A stretch of DNA of 64,000 bases, taken from contig NC_012997.1 in NCBI RefSeq assembly GCF_000023025.1, positions 542,764 through 606,763 on the forward strand, read 5' to 3'. The notes beneath the pieces are model-generated. The model was not told the DNA's origin and did not search any database. It saw only the letters and a list, made by a program, of their open reading frames with translations. Below are positions 25,034 through 35,086 of the stretch, one piece after another. Source of the stretch: Teredinibacter turnerae T7901. GTDB taxonomy: Bacteria > Pseudomonadota > Gammaproteobacteria > Pseudomonadales > Cellvibrionaceae. Positions within the stretch are counted from its first letter, which is position 1, and each line of letters starts with the position of its first letter. Position numbers and translations under genes: made by a program.

Positions 25034-25066
25034 ACACGGACAAGGTTGTTCCAACCTTGTCCGTGT
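25034..25066. repeat. Perfect 15-bp hairpin just upstream of panC
   Basis: ACACGGACAAGGTTG and its exact reverse complement are separated by TTC. There is no T-run on either side, so it is not a standard intrinsic terminator. It ends 36 bases before the panC start and could affect panC leader RNA or stabilise an upstream RNA end. Confidence 0.7.
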
Positions 25067-25102
25067 ATTAACATCCCCCCTCCGCCAGCTACACTCCCTT
25101 TT

Positions 25103-25960
25103 ATGAAAACCTTTCACCATATCCAAAGTGTCCGCGAGGCCCTTAAACAGGCGCGACTTGAGGGCAAAACAGTCGGTTTTGTGCCGACGATGGGCAACCT
25201 CCACGACGCGCATATTGCGTTGGTTCGGCAGGCGCAATCGCTTGTAGACGTGGTTATCGTCAGTGTGTTTGTCAACCGATTGCAATTCGGGCTGAATGAG
25301 GACTGGGATAAGTATCCACGCACAATCGAGGCAGATTCTCAGAAACTCGCGGCGGTTAACTGCGATTTTCTGTTTTATCCCGACGAAAAGGAGATGTACC
25401 CCAATGGTATGGATGCGCAAACCCGGGTTATCGTGCCCTCGATGGCCGATGTGCTCTGTGGCGCAAGTCGGCCGGGCCATTTTGAAGGGGTAACGACGGT
25501 TGTTAGCAAACTTTTTAATATCGTACAGCCCGATATCGCGGTGTTTGGTATTAAGGATTACCAGCAGTTGGCTATAATACGCCGCATGGTGGAGGACCTG
25601 TGTATCCCGGTGGATATTGTTGCTGGTGATATAGTCCGCGAAGCGGATGGCCTGGCGATGAGTTCTCGCAATAGCTTTATCACGCCACAAGAGAGGCCCA
25701 ATGCAAATCAACTGCATCGGTCATTGAGCTGGCTGCGCGAGCAGATATTGGCGGGAGAGCGGAACTACCCCGCGCTGGAAACCGCCGCCAAGGCGCGCAT
25801 AAAAGAAGCGGGGTTTCGCCCGGATTATGTCTCCATCTGTAACAGCAAAACGCTGGCTCCTGCGGCCAGCGATGATTTGAATATCACCCTACTTGGCGCC
25901 ATGTATACTGAGGGCGCACGATTAATTGATAACCTGTCACTCAACCTGGCTGGTGAGTGA
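25103..25960 (+). CDS. panC: Pantothenate synthetase
   Basis: The 285-residue enzyme condenses pantoate with beta-alanine using ATP. The family blocks are present: [59 protein letters not shown] and [14 protein letters not shown]. Two signature positions are unusual. The nucleotide-binding HxGH motif reads HDAH, and the FVNPxQF motif reads FVNRLQF. ATG 25103 is chosen because [15 protein letters not shown] is the family start; the longer frame from 25046 begins inside a hairpin. It is paired with panD 22 bases later. panB lies 15 kb away in another operon. Confidence 0.93.
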
Positions 25961-25982
25961 GAGGCAACAGAGGCATTAAATT

Positions 25983-26363
25983 ATGCAAATTACGCTGCTG
26001 AAAGGTAAATTGCACATGGCTTGCGTAACCCAGGCAGAGCTCTGGTACGACGGTTCCTGCGCAATTGATGCAGACCTGGTGAAACTCGCCGGTTTACGTG
26101 AGTTCGAGCAGATAGACATCTACAACGTGGACAATGGTGAGCGTTTCTCTACCTACGTGATTCTGGCAGAGCCAGGCTCCAAAACCATCTCCATGAACGG
26201 TGCGGCGGCGCGCAAGGTTCAAGTGGGCGATCGCATTATTATCGCTGCTTATGCCGGTATGGAAGAAGCTGAGGCCGATCGCCACAAGCCAAAACTGGTT
26301 TATTTGAACTCGGATAACAGTGTAAACCGAACCAGTAATACGATTCCCGTCCAGGTGGCTTAG
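25983..26363 (+). CDS. panD: Aspartate 1-decarboxylase (pyruvoyl enzyme)
   Basis: The 126-residue product matches Pan[21 protein letters not shown], then YDGSCAID with the self-cleavage bond Gly24-Ser25. Cleavage generates the pyruvoyl group. Next come Tyr58-region ERFSTYVI and the C-terminal [12 protein letters not shown]. It makes beta-alanine from aspartate for pantothenate. GAGAGGCAACAGAGG lies upstream. Co-transcribed with panC and followed by an intrinsic terminator. Confidence 0.96.
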
Positions 26364-26394
26364 CCCGCCAGAGACGTCAGTTTGACTATCCTCG

Positions 26395-26428
26395 AAAGCC
26401 CGTGTCATACCTGTGATGCGGGCTTTTT
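26395..26428 (+). terminator. Rho-independent terminator after panCD
   Basis: AAAGCCCG pairs with CGGGCTTT around an 16-base loop and is followed by Ts, 32 bases past panD. The remaining 280 bases to acs contain no gene; GGAG at 26696-26699 serves acs. Confidence 0.85.
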
Positions 26429-26707
26429 GGTTTGTTGCCGTGCGGCTTTTATGCAGGTGACCGGCCAAAAAACTCCCTGCCTCAACCAAAGTCCAATACA
26501 CGGGTGACCCCATTTTTTGCTAGGGTTTAAGAAGCTCTAACCTGTTAAATATGCGTCTATGGTAGCGCTACACTGTATAAAGACTAGAAAGTGCGTACTA
26601 GCGTAGCGCTTGGCAAAGTCGCCCGCGAACCATCTCGCTTCAGGTTGTCTAATGTTATTCAATAAAAATAGGCTCGCATTCAGCGGCTAATCCAATGGAG
26701 TCAAACC

Positions 26708-28648
26708 ATGGCAGACACCAACCTTTACCCCGTTTCAGAAGCCATCGCTGCTTCTGCGCACATTACCAAAGACGAATACGAAACCCTTTATCAGGAATCC
26801 ATTAGCAGCCCGGAAACCTTTTGGGCCGCGAAAGCGGAGGAGTTTCTGACGTGGGATAAAAAATGGGACAAGGTGCGGGAATTTGATTTCGTAAAAGGTG
26901 AGGCCCGCTGGTTTGACGGCGGTAAGCTGAATGTGTCAGCAAACTGTATCGACCGTCATCTGGCCGAGCGCGGCGACCAGGTCGCGATAATCTGGGAGGG
27001 TGATGACCCCAGCGACGACCTGAAAGTGACCTATAAAGAAGTACACGAACAGGTGTGTAAGCTGGCCAATGTGCTGAAAACACGCGGCGTGAAAAAGGGT
27101 GATCGCGTATGCATTTACATGCCGATGATCCCTGAAGCCGCCTATGCGATGTTGGCGTGCGCACGCGTTGGCGCGATTCATTCCATTGTATTTGGCGGGT
27201 TCTCGCCAGAAGCGCTCAAAGACCGTATTCAGGATTCCGACTGTCAGGTGGTTATTACGGCGGACGAAGGCGTGCGCGGTGGCCGTAAAATTCCACTGAA
27301 AGCCAATGCCGATACGGCCGTGGCACAGTGCCCCGGGGTGAGTACGGTGCTGGTGGTAAAACGCACCGGTGGCGATGTCGCCTGGGATGAAAGCCATGAT
27401 GTGTGGTACCACGATGCCATGGCTGAAGCGTCGGCAGACTGTGCGCCAGAGCCGATGGATGCAGAAGACCCTTTGTTTATTCTTTACACTTCCGGCTCAA
27501 CGGGAAAGCCAAAAGGCGTGCTGCACACCACCGGTGGCTACCTGTTACAGGCAGCGATGACGCACAAGTATGTATTCGACTATCAGGATGGTGAAGTCTA
27601 CTGGTGTACCGCAGACGTGGGCTGGGTGACTGGCCACTCGTATATCGTGTACGGCCCTATGGCCAACGGGGCAATCACCTTGATGTTTGAAGGGGTACCG
27701 ACCTACCCAACGGCCGCGCGCTGCTGGGAAGTAGTGGATAAGCACGACGTATCCATCTTCTACACTGCACCGACGGCAATTCGTGCACTGATGGGGCAGG
27801 GCGATGAGTTTGTTACTCAAACCTCTCGCAAAACACTCAGAATATTGGGCACTGTGGGTGAGCCGATCAACCCGGAAGCCTGGGATTGGTACTACAAGGT
27901 TGTCGGCGACAGTCGCTGCCCGATTATGGATACCTGGTGGCAGACGGAAACCGGCGCACATATGCTGACGCCGCTGCCCGGCGCGATTGCGCTTAAGCCG
28001 GGTTCCGCAACATTGCCGTTCTTCGGTGTAGAGCCAGTGTTGCTTGATGGTGACGGCAAAGAGGTTGTTGGTGCAGGCGAGGGTAGCCTGGCGATTAAAT
28101 CTTCGTGGCCGAGCCAGATTCGTACGGTATTCGGTGACCACAACCGCCTGGTGCAAACCTACTTTTCCACTTACCCCGGATATTATTTTACCGGTGACGG
28201 CGCCCGTCGCGACGAAGATGGTTACTTCTGGATTACCGGCCGTGTCGACGACGTTATCAATGTTTCCGGGCACCGCATGGGTACTGCTGAAGTCGAGAGC
28301 GCCTTGGTTCTACACGAAAAGGTCTCTGAAGCGGCCGTGGTGGGCTATCCGCACGATATTAAAGGGCAGGGCATCTACGCTTACATCACTTTGATGGTGG
28401 GCGAAGAGCCCAGCGATGAGCTGAAAAAGGAATTAGTGGCCCTGTGTGTAAAAGAAATCGGGCCGATCGCCAAACCGGATGTCATCCAGTGGGCGCCTGG
28501 TCTGCCGAAAACCCGCTCTGGCAAAATTATGCGCCGCATTCTTCGCAAGATCGCCGCCAACGAAGTGGACGCGCTGGGTGATACCTCAACCCTGGCCGAT
28601 CCGACAGTTGTCGACGATCTGATCGACAACCGCGAAAACAAAGGCTAG
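26708..28648 (+). CDS. acs: Acetyl-coenzyme A synthetase
   Basis: The 646-residue AMP-forming ligase has the P-loop-like motif [18 protein letters not shown], the [18 protein letters not shown] block and the hinge [20 protein letters not shown]. The C-terminal [15 protein letters not shown] contains the Lys acetylated by Pat-type enzymes to switch it off. It converts acetate plus CoA and ATP to acetyl-CoA. Acetate use is usually under catabolite control, which is relevant to the CbrAB locus in this window, though no operator is evident by eye. Monocistronic, with GGAG eight bases before ATG. Confidence 0.96.
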   Translation: MADTNLYPVSEAIAASAHITKDEYETLYQESISSPETFWAAKAEEFLTWDKKWDKVREFDFVKGEARWFDGGKLNVSANCIDRHLAERGDQVAIIWEGDDPSDDLKVTYKEVHEQVCKLANVLKTRGVKKGDRVCIYMPMIPEAAYAMLACARVGAIHSIVFGGFSPEALKDRIQDSDCQVVITADEGVRGGRKIPLKANADTAVAQCPGVSTVLVVKRTGGDVAWDESHDVWYHDAMAEASADCAPEPMDAEDPLFILYTSGSTGKPKGVLHTTGGYLLQAAMTHKYVFDYQDGEVYWCTADVGWVTGHSYIVYGPMANGAITLMFEGVPTYPTAARCWEVVDKHDVSIFYTAPTAIRALMGQGDEFVTQTSRKTLRILGTVGEPINPEAWDWYYKVVGDSRCPIMDTWWQTETGAHMLTPLPGAIALKPGSATLPFFGVEPVLLDGDGKEVVGAGEGSLAIKSSWPSQIRTVFGDHNRLVQTYFSTYPGYYFTGDGARRDEDGYFWITGRVDDVINVSGHRMGTAEVESALVLHEKVSEAAVVGYPHDIKGQGIYAYITLMVGEEPSDELKKELVALCVKEIGPIAKPDVIQWAPGLPKTRSGKIMRRILRKIAANEVDALGDTSTLADPTVVDDLIDNRENKG

Positions 28649-28657
28649 TTTGCTGCC

Positions 28658-28690
28658 CGTGCTATCCCGTGTCAGGTGCGGGATAGCACG
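28658..28690 (+). terminator. Hairpin after acs (probable transcription end)
   Basis: CGTGCTATCCCG and CGGGATAGCACG form a perfect 12-bp stem with a nine-base loop, ten bases past the acs stop. No T-run follows, so termination may need Rho or the hairpin may only protect the 3' end. Confidence 0.55.
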
Positions 28691-28796
28691 CACATCCCTT
28701 CCAGCGCACCCTCTTTCCGTGCTATCGCACCGGCATCTGCGTTAAACTTCAGTTTTGAATACATCATATCTGCCTGTTGGCAGCCAGGAGTCCCTC

Positions 28797-29261
28797 TTGA
28801 AAATCCAAGACAATTGCGTTGTTTCCATCCACTACACGCTTACCGATGAAGAAGGTGCGGTAATCGATTCATCCAGTGGTGGCGAACCGCTGAACTACCT
28901 GGCGGGCGCCGGCAATATCATTCCCGGTCTGGAAAAGGAGCTGGAAGGTTGTGTTGTTGGTGACAGCAAGCTGGTAACCGTGCAACCGGCAGACGGTTAC
29001 GGCGAATACCAGCCAGAACTAGTGCAAACGCTACCTGCAGACATGTTCACGGGCATTGAAAAAGTCGAAGTCGGGATGGAGTTTCAGGCGCAGGGGCCGT
29101 CCGGTGAAGTACAGTTTGTGGTGGTCAAAGACGTTGCCGAGGACGGTATAACTATTGACGGCAACCACGAGTTGGCAGGCAAAGTATTGAACTTCGATGT
29201 AACTGTAGAAGCTGTGCGTGAAGCCACTGCCGAAGAAATCGATCACGGCCACGTTCACTAA
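28797..29261 (+). CDS. slyD: FKBP-type peptidyl-prolyl isomerase, SlyD-like
   Basis: The 154-residue product begins MKIQDNCVVSIHYTLTDEEG and carries the FKBP core with an inserted chaperone flap (GDSKLVTVQPADGYGEY, then VEVGMEFQAQGP). It ends GHVH and lacks the long metal-binding His/Cys tail of E. coli SlyD, so a nickel-delivery role is less likely than folding help. The start is the TTG at 28797, because AGGAG lies six bases upstream and SlyD proteins begin MKI. The upstream ATG at 28755 gives an unrelated 14-residue extension. Confidence 0.9.
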   Translation: MKIQDNCVVSIHYTLTDEEGAVIDSSSGGEPLNYLAGAGNIIPGLEKELEGCVVGDSKLVTVQPADGYGEYQPELVQTLPADMFTGIEKVEVGMEFQAQGPSGEVQFVVVKDVAEDGITIDGNHELAGKVLNFDVTVEAVREATAEEIDHGHVH

Positions 29262-29289
29262 AAAATTAAGCTGAAATAAGGAAAACAGT

Positions 29290-30681
29290 ATGCTCGACTC
29301 CGTGAGCATCGGTGCTGCCGGTAAGAAAATATCGGCGCTAATTACCCCGGACAACACCTTGAATGTCTTGTCGCAACTGGAAGTGGCGCGGCTGGTAGAA
29401 AAAAGTAATGCGGCGGTTTATGAAACATTTCGCCGCTGTGCGTTGGCAGCACTGAATACCGGTGCCGAAACCGATAATACCAAGCAGGTGTTGGAGCAAT
29501 TTCGCGATTTTGAAATTGATGTAGTGCAGCAAGAGCGCGGCATCAAGTTACACCTTAAAAACGCGCCCGGTAATGCATTTGTTGACGGGGAAATGGTTCA
29601 GGGTATCAAAGAGCATCTGTTTTCTGCGCTGCGCGATATTATTTACGTCAACAACGAATTGCTGGAAAACAGCGCCGCTGATTTTCATTCTTCAGAGGGA
29701 ATCACCAACGGTGTATTCCAGATTTTGCGCAATTCGTCAGTGTTAAAAGTGCATAGGTCGCCGTCAATCATAGTTTGTTGGGGCGGCCACTCAATTAACG
29801 AAGTTGAATACGATTATTCGAAAGAAGTCGGCTATCAAATGGGGTTGCGCGGGCTGGATATTTGTACCGGCTGTGGCCCTGGCGCCATGAAAGGGCCGAT
29901 GAAAGGTGCAACCTTTGGCCACGCGAAACAGCGTATTCAAGGGCGCTATATCGGCATCACTGAACCGGGAATTATTGCGGCGGAATCACCTAACCCGATT
30001 GTCAGCGAACTGGTGATTATGCCGGATATTGAAAAGCGCCTCGAAGCATTTGTCCGCTTGGGGCACGGGATTGTGGTATTTCCAGGCGGGGTGGGTACGG
30101 CAGAAGAAATTCTCTATTTGCTGGGCATTCTGTTGCATCCCGATAATCGCGGCCTGCCGTTTCCTCTGATTTTTTCTGGCCCGGCGAGCGCGGCTGAATA
30201 CTTTGGCCAGATCGATGAATTTATTGGTCTCACTCTCGGTAAAGAGGCGCAGGGTTTGTACGAAATTATTCTCGACGACCCTGTGCTTGTTGCGCAGAAA
30301 ATGCGCGCGGGAATGGATGTGGTGCGCAACTACCGCAAGCAAACCCACGATGCGTATTATTACAACTGGGTGTTGAAAATCGATCAGGATTTACAGTCGC
30401 CGTTTAACCCTACCCATCAATCCATGTCGCAATTGAGCCTGCGCCCGGGGCTGGCGCCCAACCTGCTTGCCGCTAACCTGCGCAAGGCTTTTTCGGGCAT
30501 TGTCGATGGCAATGTTAAAGAACATGGTATTCACGCGGTTGCGGAAAAAGGCCCTTATCAGATTTGTGGCGACCCGCAGATTATGAAACCGCTGGACGCA
30601 CTCTTGCGTTCATTTGTCGCTCAGAAACGGATGAAAATACCGACGGAAGAATATATCCCCTGCTACCAAGTGGTTGTGTAA
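29290..30681 (+). CDS. ppnN: Nucleotide 5'-monophosphate nucleosidase PpnN (YgdH family)
   Basis: The 463-residue product has the PpnN layout: an N-terminal domain (about 1-130), a central LOG-type Rossmann domain and a C-terminal domain. The central domain shows SIIVCWGGHSI, CTGCGPGAMKGPMKGAT and FPGGVGTAEEILYLLGILL. The PGGxGTxxE motif holds the catalytic Glu. It cleaves the N-glycosidic bond of purine and pyrimidine monophosphates and is stimulated by (p)ppGpp in E. coli. Start ATG 29290 with AAGGAAAACAGT upstream, 28 bases after slyD. Confidence 0.93.
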   Translation: MLDSVSIGAAGKKISALITPDNTLNVLSQLEVARLVEKSNAAVYETFRRCALAALNTGAETDNTKQVLEQFRDFEIDVVQQERGIKLHLKNAPGNAFVDGEMVQGIKEHLFSALRDIIYVNNELLENSAADFHSSEGITNGVFQILRNSSVLKVHRSPSIIVCWGGHSINEVEYDYSKEVGYQMGLRGLDICTGCGPGAMKGPMKGATFGHAKQRIQGRYIGITEPGIIAAESPNPIVSELVIMPDIEKRLEAFVRLGHGIVVFPGGVGTAEEILYLLGILLHPDNRGLPFPLIFSGPASAAEYFGQIDEFIGLTLGKEAQGLYEIILDDPVLVAQKMRAGMDVVRNYRKQTHDAYYYNWVLKIDQDLQSPFNPTHQSMSQLSLRPGLAPNLLAANLRKAFSGIVDGNVKEHGIHAVAEKGPYQICGDPQIMKPLDALLRSFVAQKRMKIPTEEYIPCYQVVV

Positions 30682-30688
30682 ACACGCG

Positions 30689-31264
30689 ATGCAAGACGAC
30701 GATTTCAGTAAATTACTGGGTGACGATGAGGTTCTCCCGATCAAAACCGAACGCCGGGTTAATTTGGTAGTACCGAAGGATGTCGGTGTCGATAAAGAGG
30801 CTCGTCGCCTGGCTGCGCAGGAATTGGCCGCGGCCAAAGACGACCCACTGTCGGTGCCGCAGGATCTACTCGACCCCTACGATGTGCTCAGTTATCAGAA
30901 GCCCGGTGTGCAAAACGGCGTGTTTCGCAACTTGCGGTTAGGTAAATACGATATTGATGCGCGTCTCGATCTGCATCAGTTGAAAATCGAAGAAGCGCGC
31001 AAATCGGTCTATCAGTTTATTAAAGATTGTGTTGAAAGCGATGTGCGATGCGCACTGATCACTCACGGCAAAGGCGCAGGACGCGAAACGCCTGCGTTGC
31101 TAAAAAGCTGTGTCAATCATTGGTTGCCGCAGTTTGAGGAGGTGCTCGCCTTTCACACCGCGCAACGGCATCACGGCAGTTATGGTGCAACCTACGTGCT
31201 GTTGCGTAAAAGCGATAAGAAAAAACAAGAAACCAAGGATCGCCATCAGCGCAAGCGCTCTTAG
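30689..31264 (+). CDS. Smr-domain DNA endonuclease-like protein (SmrA type)
   Basis: The 191-residue product has a charged N-terminal half (LGDDEVLPIKTERRVNLVVP). Its C-terminal Smr domain shows RLDLHQLKIEEARKSVYQFI, a DLH-type start, and CALITHGKGAGRETPALLKS. Smr domains bind branched or nicked DNA and some cleave it. The domain is also found in MutS2. ATG 30689 gives MQDDDFSKLLGDD; a GTG at 30674 overlaps the ppnN stop and is possible. The basic tail (KSDKKKQETKDRHQRKRS) suggests nucleic-acid contact. It is probably co-transcribed with ppnN. Confidence 0.85.
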   Translation: MQDDDFSKLLGDDEVLPIKTERRVNLVVPKDVGVDKEARRLAAQELAAAKDDPLSVPQDLLDPYDVLSYQKPGVQNGVFRNLRLGKYDIDARLDLHQLKIEEARKSVYQFIKDCVESDVRCALITHGKGAGRETPALLKSCVNHWLPQFEEVLAFHTAQRHHGSYGATYVLLRKSDKKKQETKDRHQRKRS

Positions 31265-31363
31265 TAGCAATCCTACATATTACCTTACTCATGATCTAAC
31301 TTGACGGTAGCAATCGTCTAGTATTGACCGTCGTTGCCTCTGAGGTTGCCACAAGGAGAAACC

Positions 31364-31777
31364 ATGCTTTACCCGATGTTCGCTCTGGTGATGTGTACCT
31401 TCGTATTTATTTTTGTGCAGCTCTATTTGCGGGTCCACGCGGTAAAGTCGCGGGCAGTAAGGATGCGGTATTTCAAGTTGTACCAGACCAACGCCGATAT
31501 GCAGCCGGTCCCAGCTTACCTGGTCGCCGGGCAAAATCACTTTGCTAACTTGTTTGAAACGCCACTGTTATTTTATGTTGCAGGTGTGCTGGCGATAGTG
31601 ATGAAGGTAGAGCCGACAGCGATGGTGGTGTGTGGCTGGTCCTATGTGGTCACGCGAGTGGTACATGCATTTATCCACTGCACATACAATCATGTTCTGC
31701 ATCGCGCAATCACCTATTGGGTCAGCTTGATGTTGCTGTTAGCTATGTGGATTCTGCTCGTGGTAAACGCTAACTGA
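31364..31777 (+). CDS. MAPEG-family membrane protein
   Basis: The 137-residue product has four hydrophobic segments, including LYPMFALVMCTFVFIFVQLY, FETPLLFYVAGVLAIVM and WVSLMLLLAMWILLVV. The MAPEG-like block NHFANLFETP and a His/Arg-rich third helix (RVVHAFIHCTYN) are present. MAPEG proteins include glutathione-dependent membrane enzymes; bacterial members are mostly uncharacterised. AAGGAG six bases before ATG 31364 decides the start; the longer frame from 31334 has no such site. Confidence 0.85.
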   Translation: MLYPMFALVMCTFVFIFVQLYLRVHAVKSRAVRMRYFKLYQTNADMQPVPAYLVAGQNHFANLFETPLLFYVAGVLAIVMKVEPTAMVVCGWSYVVTRVVHAFIHCTYNHVLHRAITYWVSLMLLLAMWILLVVNAN

Positions 31778-31817
31778 ATCAGCGTTGGCGGACTCACATT
31801 GAGCAGCAGGTTACAAC

Positions 31818-34241
31818 TTAGCGCGAACCATCACCAAGCAGATTGATAACGTTATCTAACATGAGTACATCGCTCATGGGCATCGGGCGGGCAAAATAAT
31901 ACCCTTGTAAATAATCGCAGTTTTTATCGCGCAATAGCTGCCATTGTTCTTTGGTTTCCACGCCTTCGGCAACAACGGTAAGCCCCAGGTTATGGGCCAT
32001 GGCAATAATCGTATAGGCAATTTCCACATCGTTTTTATCTTCCGGTATATCTTTAATAAACGAGCGGTCAATTTTTAAGGTGTTAATCGGGAATTGCTTT
32101 AGGTACGAGAGAGACGAATAACCGGTGCCGAAATCGTCGATGGAGAGGCTGCAACCCAGGTTGCGGATGGCACGCATAATATCAATTGCCTGGTCGACAT
32201 CGTCCATCACCATGGACTCTGTCAGTTCAAATTCGATTTGTTTGGGATCGATCTGGTACTGTTTAAACGTTGCTTCAATATAGGTGACCAGTTGCGATGC
32301 AAAGAACTGTCGTGCCGAGAGGTTAACCGCGATGGTGCGCATTCCCAACAGGTGCAACTTGCCTTCATGTTCGTGTAAATAGGCACATACCTTCTCCAGT
32401 ACCAGGCTGCCAAGGTCATATATGAGGCCGGATTCCTCTGCCAGGCTGACAAACACCTCGGGGGAAATAAACCCTTCTTCCGGGTCCATCCAGCGGACCA
32501 GTGCCTCGCCCTTTATCATCTCCCTGGTTGCTGCGTCGTAGATTGGTTGGATATATACCTCGAGCAGGCGTTTATCCAGCGCAACACGCAGTTTCTGTTC
32601 AAGGCGCATTTTGTCCTTGATGCGTTTATCCAGATCGCTGGAGTAGTAGGAAACCGTGTTACCGCCCATGGATTTTGCGTTGTACAGGGCAATATCTGCA
32701 TAGCGGATCAACTCTTCGTAGGTGATCGCGTCGTTGGGAAAAACAGCAATACCGATGGAACCGCCGACTTCGACCTGCTGGCCGTTAATTTCCATTTTTT
32801 CCCGTAGAGCCCGCAGAATATTATTGGCTTTGTGGTCCAGTTGCGAGCTGCTATCGATATTTTTAACGAGCAGCATAAACTCGTCGCCACCCATTCGCGA
32901 CACCACATCGATACTGGCCGATGCGGCTTTTAAGCGCTTGCCGATTTGCATCAACAATTGGTCGCCGGCATCGTGACCAAAGGTATCGTTAATTTTCTTG
33001 AAGTCATCCAGGTCGGTCATCATTACCGCGAGGCGTTTGTCGTATTTTTTGGCGGCGGCAATGGTCAGTTCCAAGTGGCCGCGGAAAAAACGCCGGTTGG
33101 GCAGGTCGGTGAGCGGATCGTAGAAGGCGAGCTTTTCCAGCTCCATTTGTGCGGTTTTTAATTCAGTCACATCCAGCAGGGAGCCGACAAAGCCCTGAAA
33201 CCCCTGCAAGTTATTGAGTGGAGCCAGATGCTCCATGAGCGTTCTGCGACTCCCCTGGGGGGTGGTGTAGGTGTATTCAATAACCTGGGGGGTGTGCTGG
33301 CTGCGCGCTTTATCCTGCACGCTTTCGTAAAGTGCGGCGTCTTTCGGGTCGATGTTGTTGGTAAAGGCATTAGCCTGGCTCGGAGTGAGCCCGGTGATTT
33401 CACACCAGCGGTCGTTGGTGTATTCCATAATCAGCTTGCGGTTGCGCAGAAAAATGCCGATCGGTGCGTGTTCCGCCAGCACCCGAAACCGTGACTCGGA
33501 TTCCATCAGTGCCGCGTTATCGGTTTCCAGGGTGTCGAGAATCTGGTTGAACACATCCACCAGATCGCCTATCTCATCGTTACTTTTCTTGTTCGCGCGA
33601 ATATTCGCGTAGGGGCTGGCGGCAACTTCCTGCGAAGTATTGAACAGATCGCGCAGCGGCACGAGACTGCTGCCCACCAGGCGACCGCCGACAAAATAGG
33701 CCACGAACAGTGCAATCGTTAGGGCAAATGCAAGGGTGATACTAAAGCGCAGAAACGCCTGGTTTACGCCGTGATTGTTGGAGTAAATTTCCACTAATCC
33801 GAAATGTTCACCTTCGTGCAGAATGGGTACACGTACGCGAATAACGTTGTTGTCCTCGGTGAAATTCAGCTCATTGATCGATGACTGCTGGCGCTGGCAC
33901 TGGCTGTGGGCTTCCGGTTTGGCGAAGGTGTGGTATAGCTTGCCTTCCTTGTCGAACACACAAATCAGGTCGATGGCACTGTGAAAACCGGCGGAGGCAA
34001 GGTTTTTTTCGATTACGTCCTTATCGGTAAAGTCCGCGAAAAACATCGCTGTTGACGAGCGGTTGGCGATGATCTGACCGATCACGGTGAGATCGTTGAT
34101 TAAATTGGCTTTGGCATCCCGGTTGCCCACCCAGGTGAGTATGCCGGCGACCATAATCACCGCCACAATCAGGGTGGAGCCGATGCTGCGCATCAGCCGC
34201 CGTTTGATGGTGGACCGCTGTGCGAGGGTTTCGTCAGTCAT
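31818..34241 (-). CDS. CHASE8-HAMP-PAS-GGDEF-EAL cyclic-di-GMP enzyme (YfiN-like sensor part)
   Basis: The 807-residue product has helix 1 ([20 protein letters not shown]), a periplasmic CHASE8 domain ([20 protein letters not shown]), helix 2 ([15 protein letters not shown]), HAMP, then PAS ([13 protein letters not shown]). The GGDEF domain has the intact signature [11 protein letters not shown]. Its upstream inhibitory RxxD site reads ASID, so product inhibition is probably lost. The EAL domain keeps [40 protein letters not shown] and VVAEGVE, so phosphodiesterase activity is likely. The start overlaps the yfiR-like gene by eight bases. The sensor portion is that of YfiN/TpbB, but PAS and EAL are additions. 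The net direction of activity is unknown. Confidence 0.9.
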
Positions 34242-34800
34242 TGCGTTTAGTCACCCGGTGCGCCAGCTCCAACAACGAAGAGCTGATCTTGAGGTTTTGC
34301 CGCTGTGCCAGAGGTAAGTTCACGGTGAACTTTATGCGGTCGTGAATTTTCAAGAGCCGTATGGTGGCAAATTCCTCCCCGTCGACGCAGTCGTCGCAGA
34401 TGGTCAGCAGTGCGTTGTCCTTGATGGAGTCGGGGAAGGGGGCGTCGGACTGGCCCACTATCTGTACGTGACAGTCGGTGAGCGGCGATAAATCCGCGAC
34501 AAAATTAGCATTAAACGGTTTGAGAATATCTTGAATCTGGGGGGTACGGTGAAGCTCGTCGAAAGCCTGGCTTTCACCCAGCCGACAGATGTTGATATCG
34601 CTACCCATGGCGGGTGGCCAGGTAATGAATGTCAGCGTGCGTGCGATAATCAGGGCGCGTACCTGTGCTTCTTTGGCGCTCACTGTGTCCGGGCGCGCCT
34701 CTACCGCGCTAATCCAGTATTGCAGCGTGAATATCAGAAGATAGGCTGCTAACCCCCATTGGGGTTGTCTGAATTTCCTTATAAAGCCCAATCTATTCAT
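34234..34800 (-). CDS. YfiR-family periplasmic protein (DUF4154)
   Basis: The 188-residue product has an N-terminal signal or anchor ([16 protein letters not shown]) and the YfiR pattern. [19 protein letters not shown] matches the start of the family fold. Later come [21 protein letters not shown], and [11 protein letters not shown] with a Cys pair likely to form a disulfide. In Pseudomonas YfiR binds the periplasmic domain of the cyclase YfiN and holds it off until redox stress or YfiB releases it. Here the partner is the overlapping CHASE8 protein. I see no yfiB-like OmpA lipoprotein beside them. Confidence 0.85.
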
Positions 34801-35086
34801 AGCAAGTTATGCTGGTACCGGCGGCTGGCGCCAGTAGGGTCTTATGACTCCGCAGCGCGGACAATTATGGAGTCCGCAAGCCTTCAACAGTGATAAGGTT
34901 TGCGGTCTTCATACACTAAGCTAATTTCTGCACGCATTAAAGTATAAACTCTGGTGAGTTTTCCACCACTACAGTCTTAAGGCCTGTTGCTCTAAGTGGT
35001 ACCTCTTACTGCACTACTTGAACTGATGAGTGCCGTGTCAGTAGGTCCTTTTACTGATAGTTGGGCGCACCAGTCCTCAGTCCGCA

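Noticed and set aside
25034-25066. Intrinsic terminator upstream of panC
   Set aside because: The stem is perfect but no T-run follows on either strand; kept as a hairpin only.
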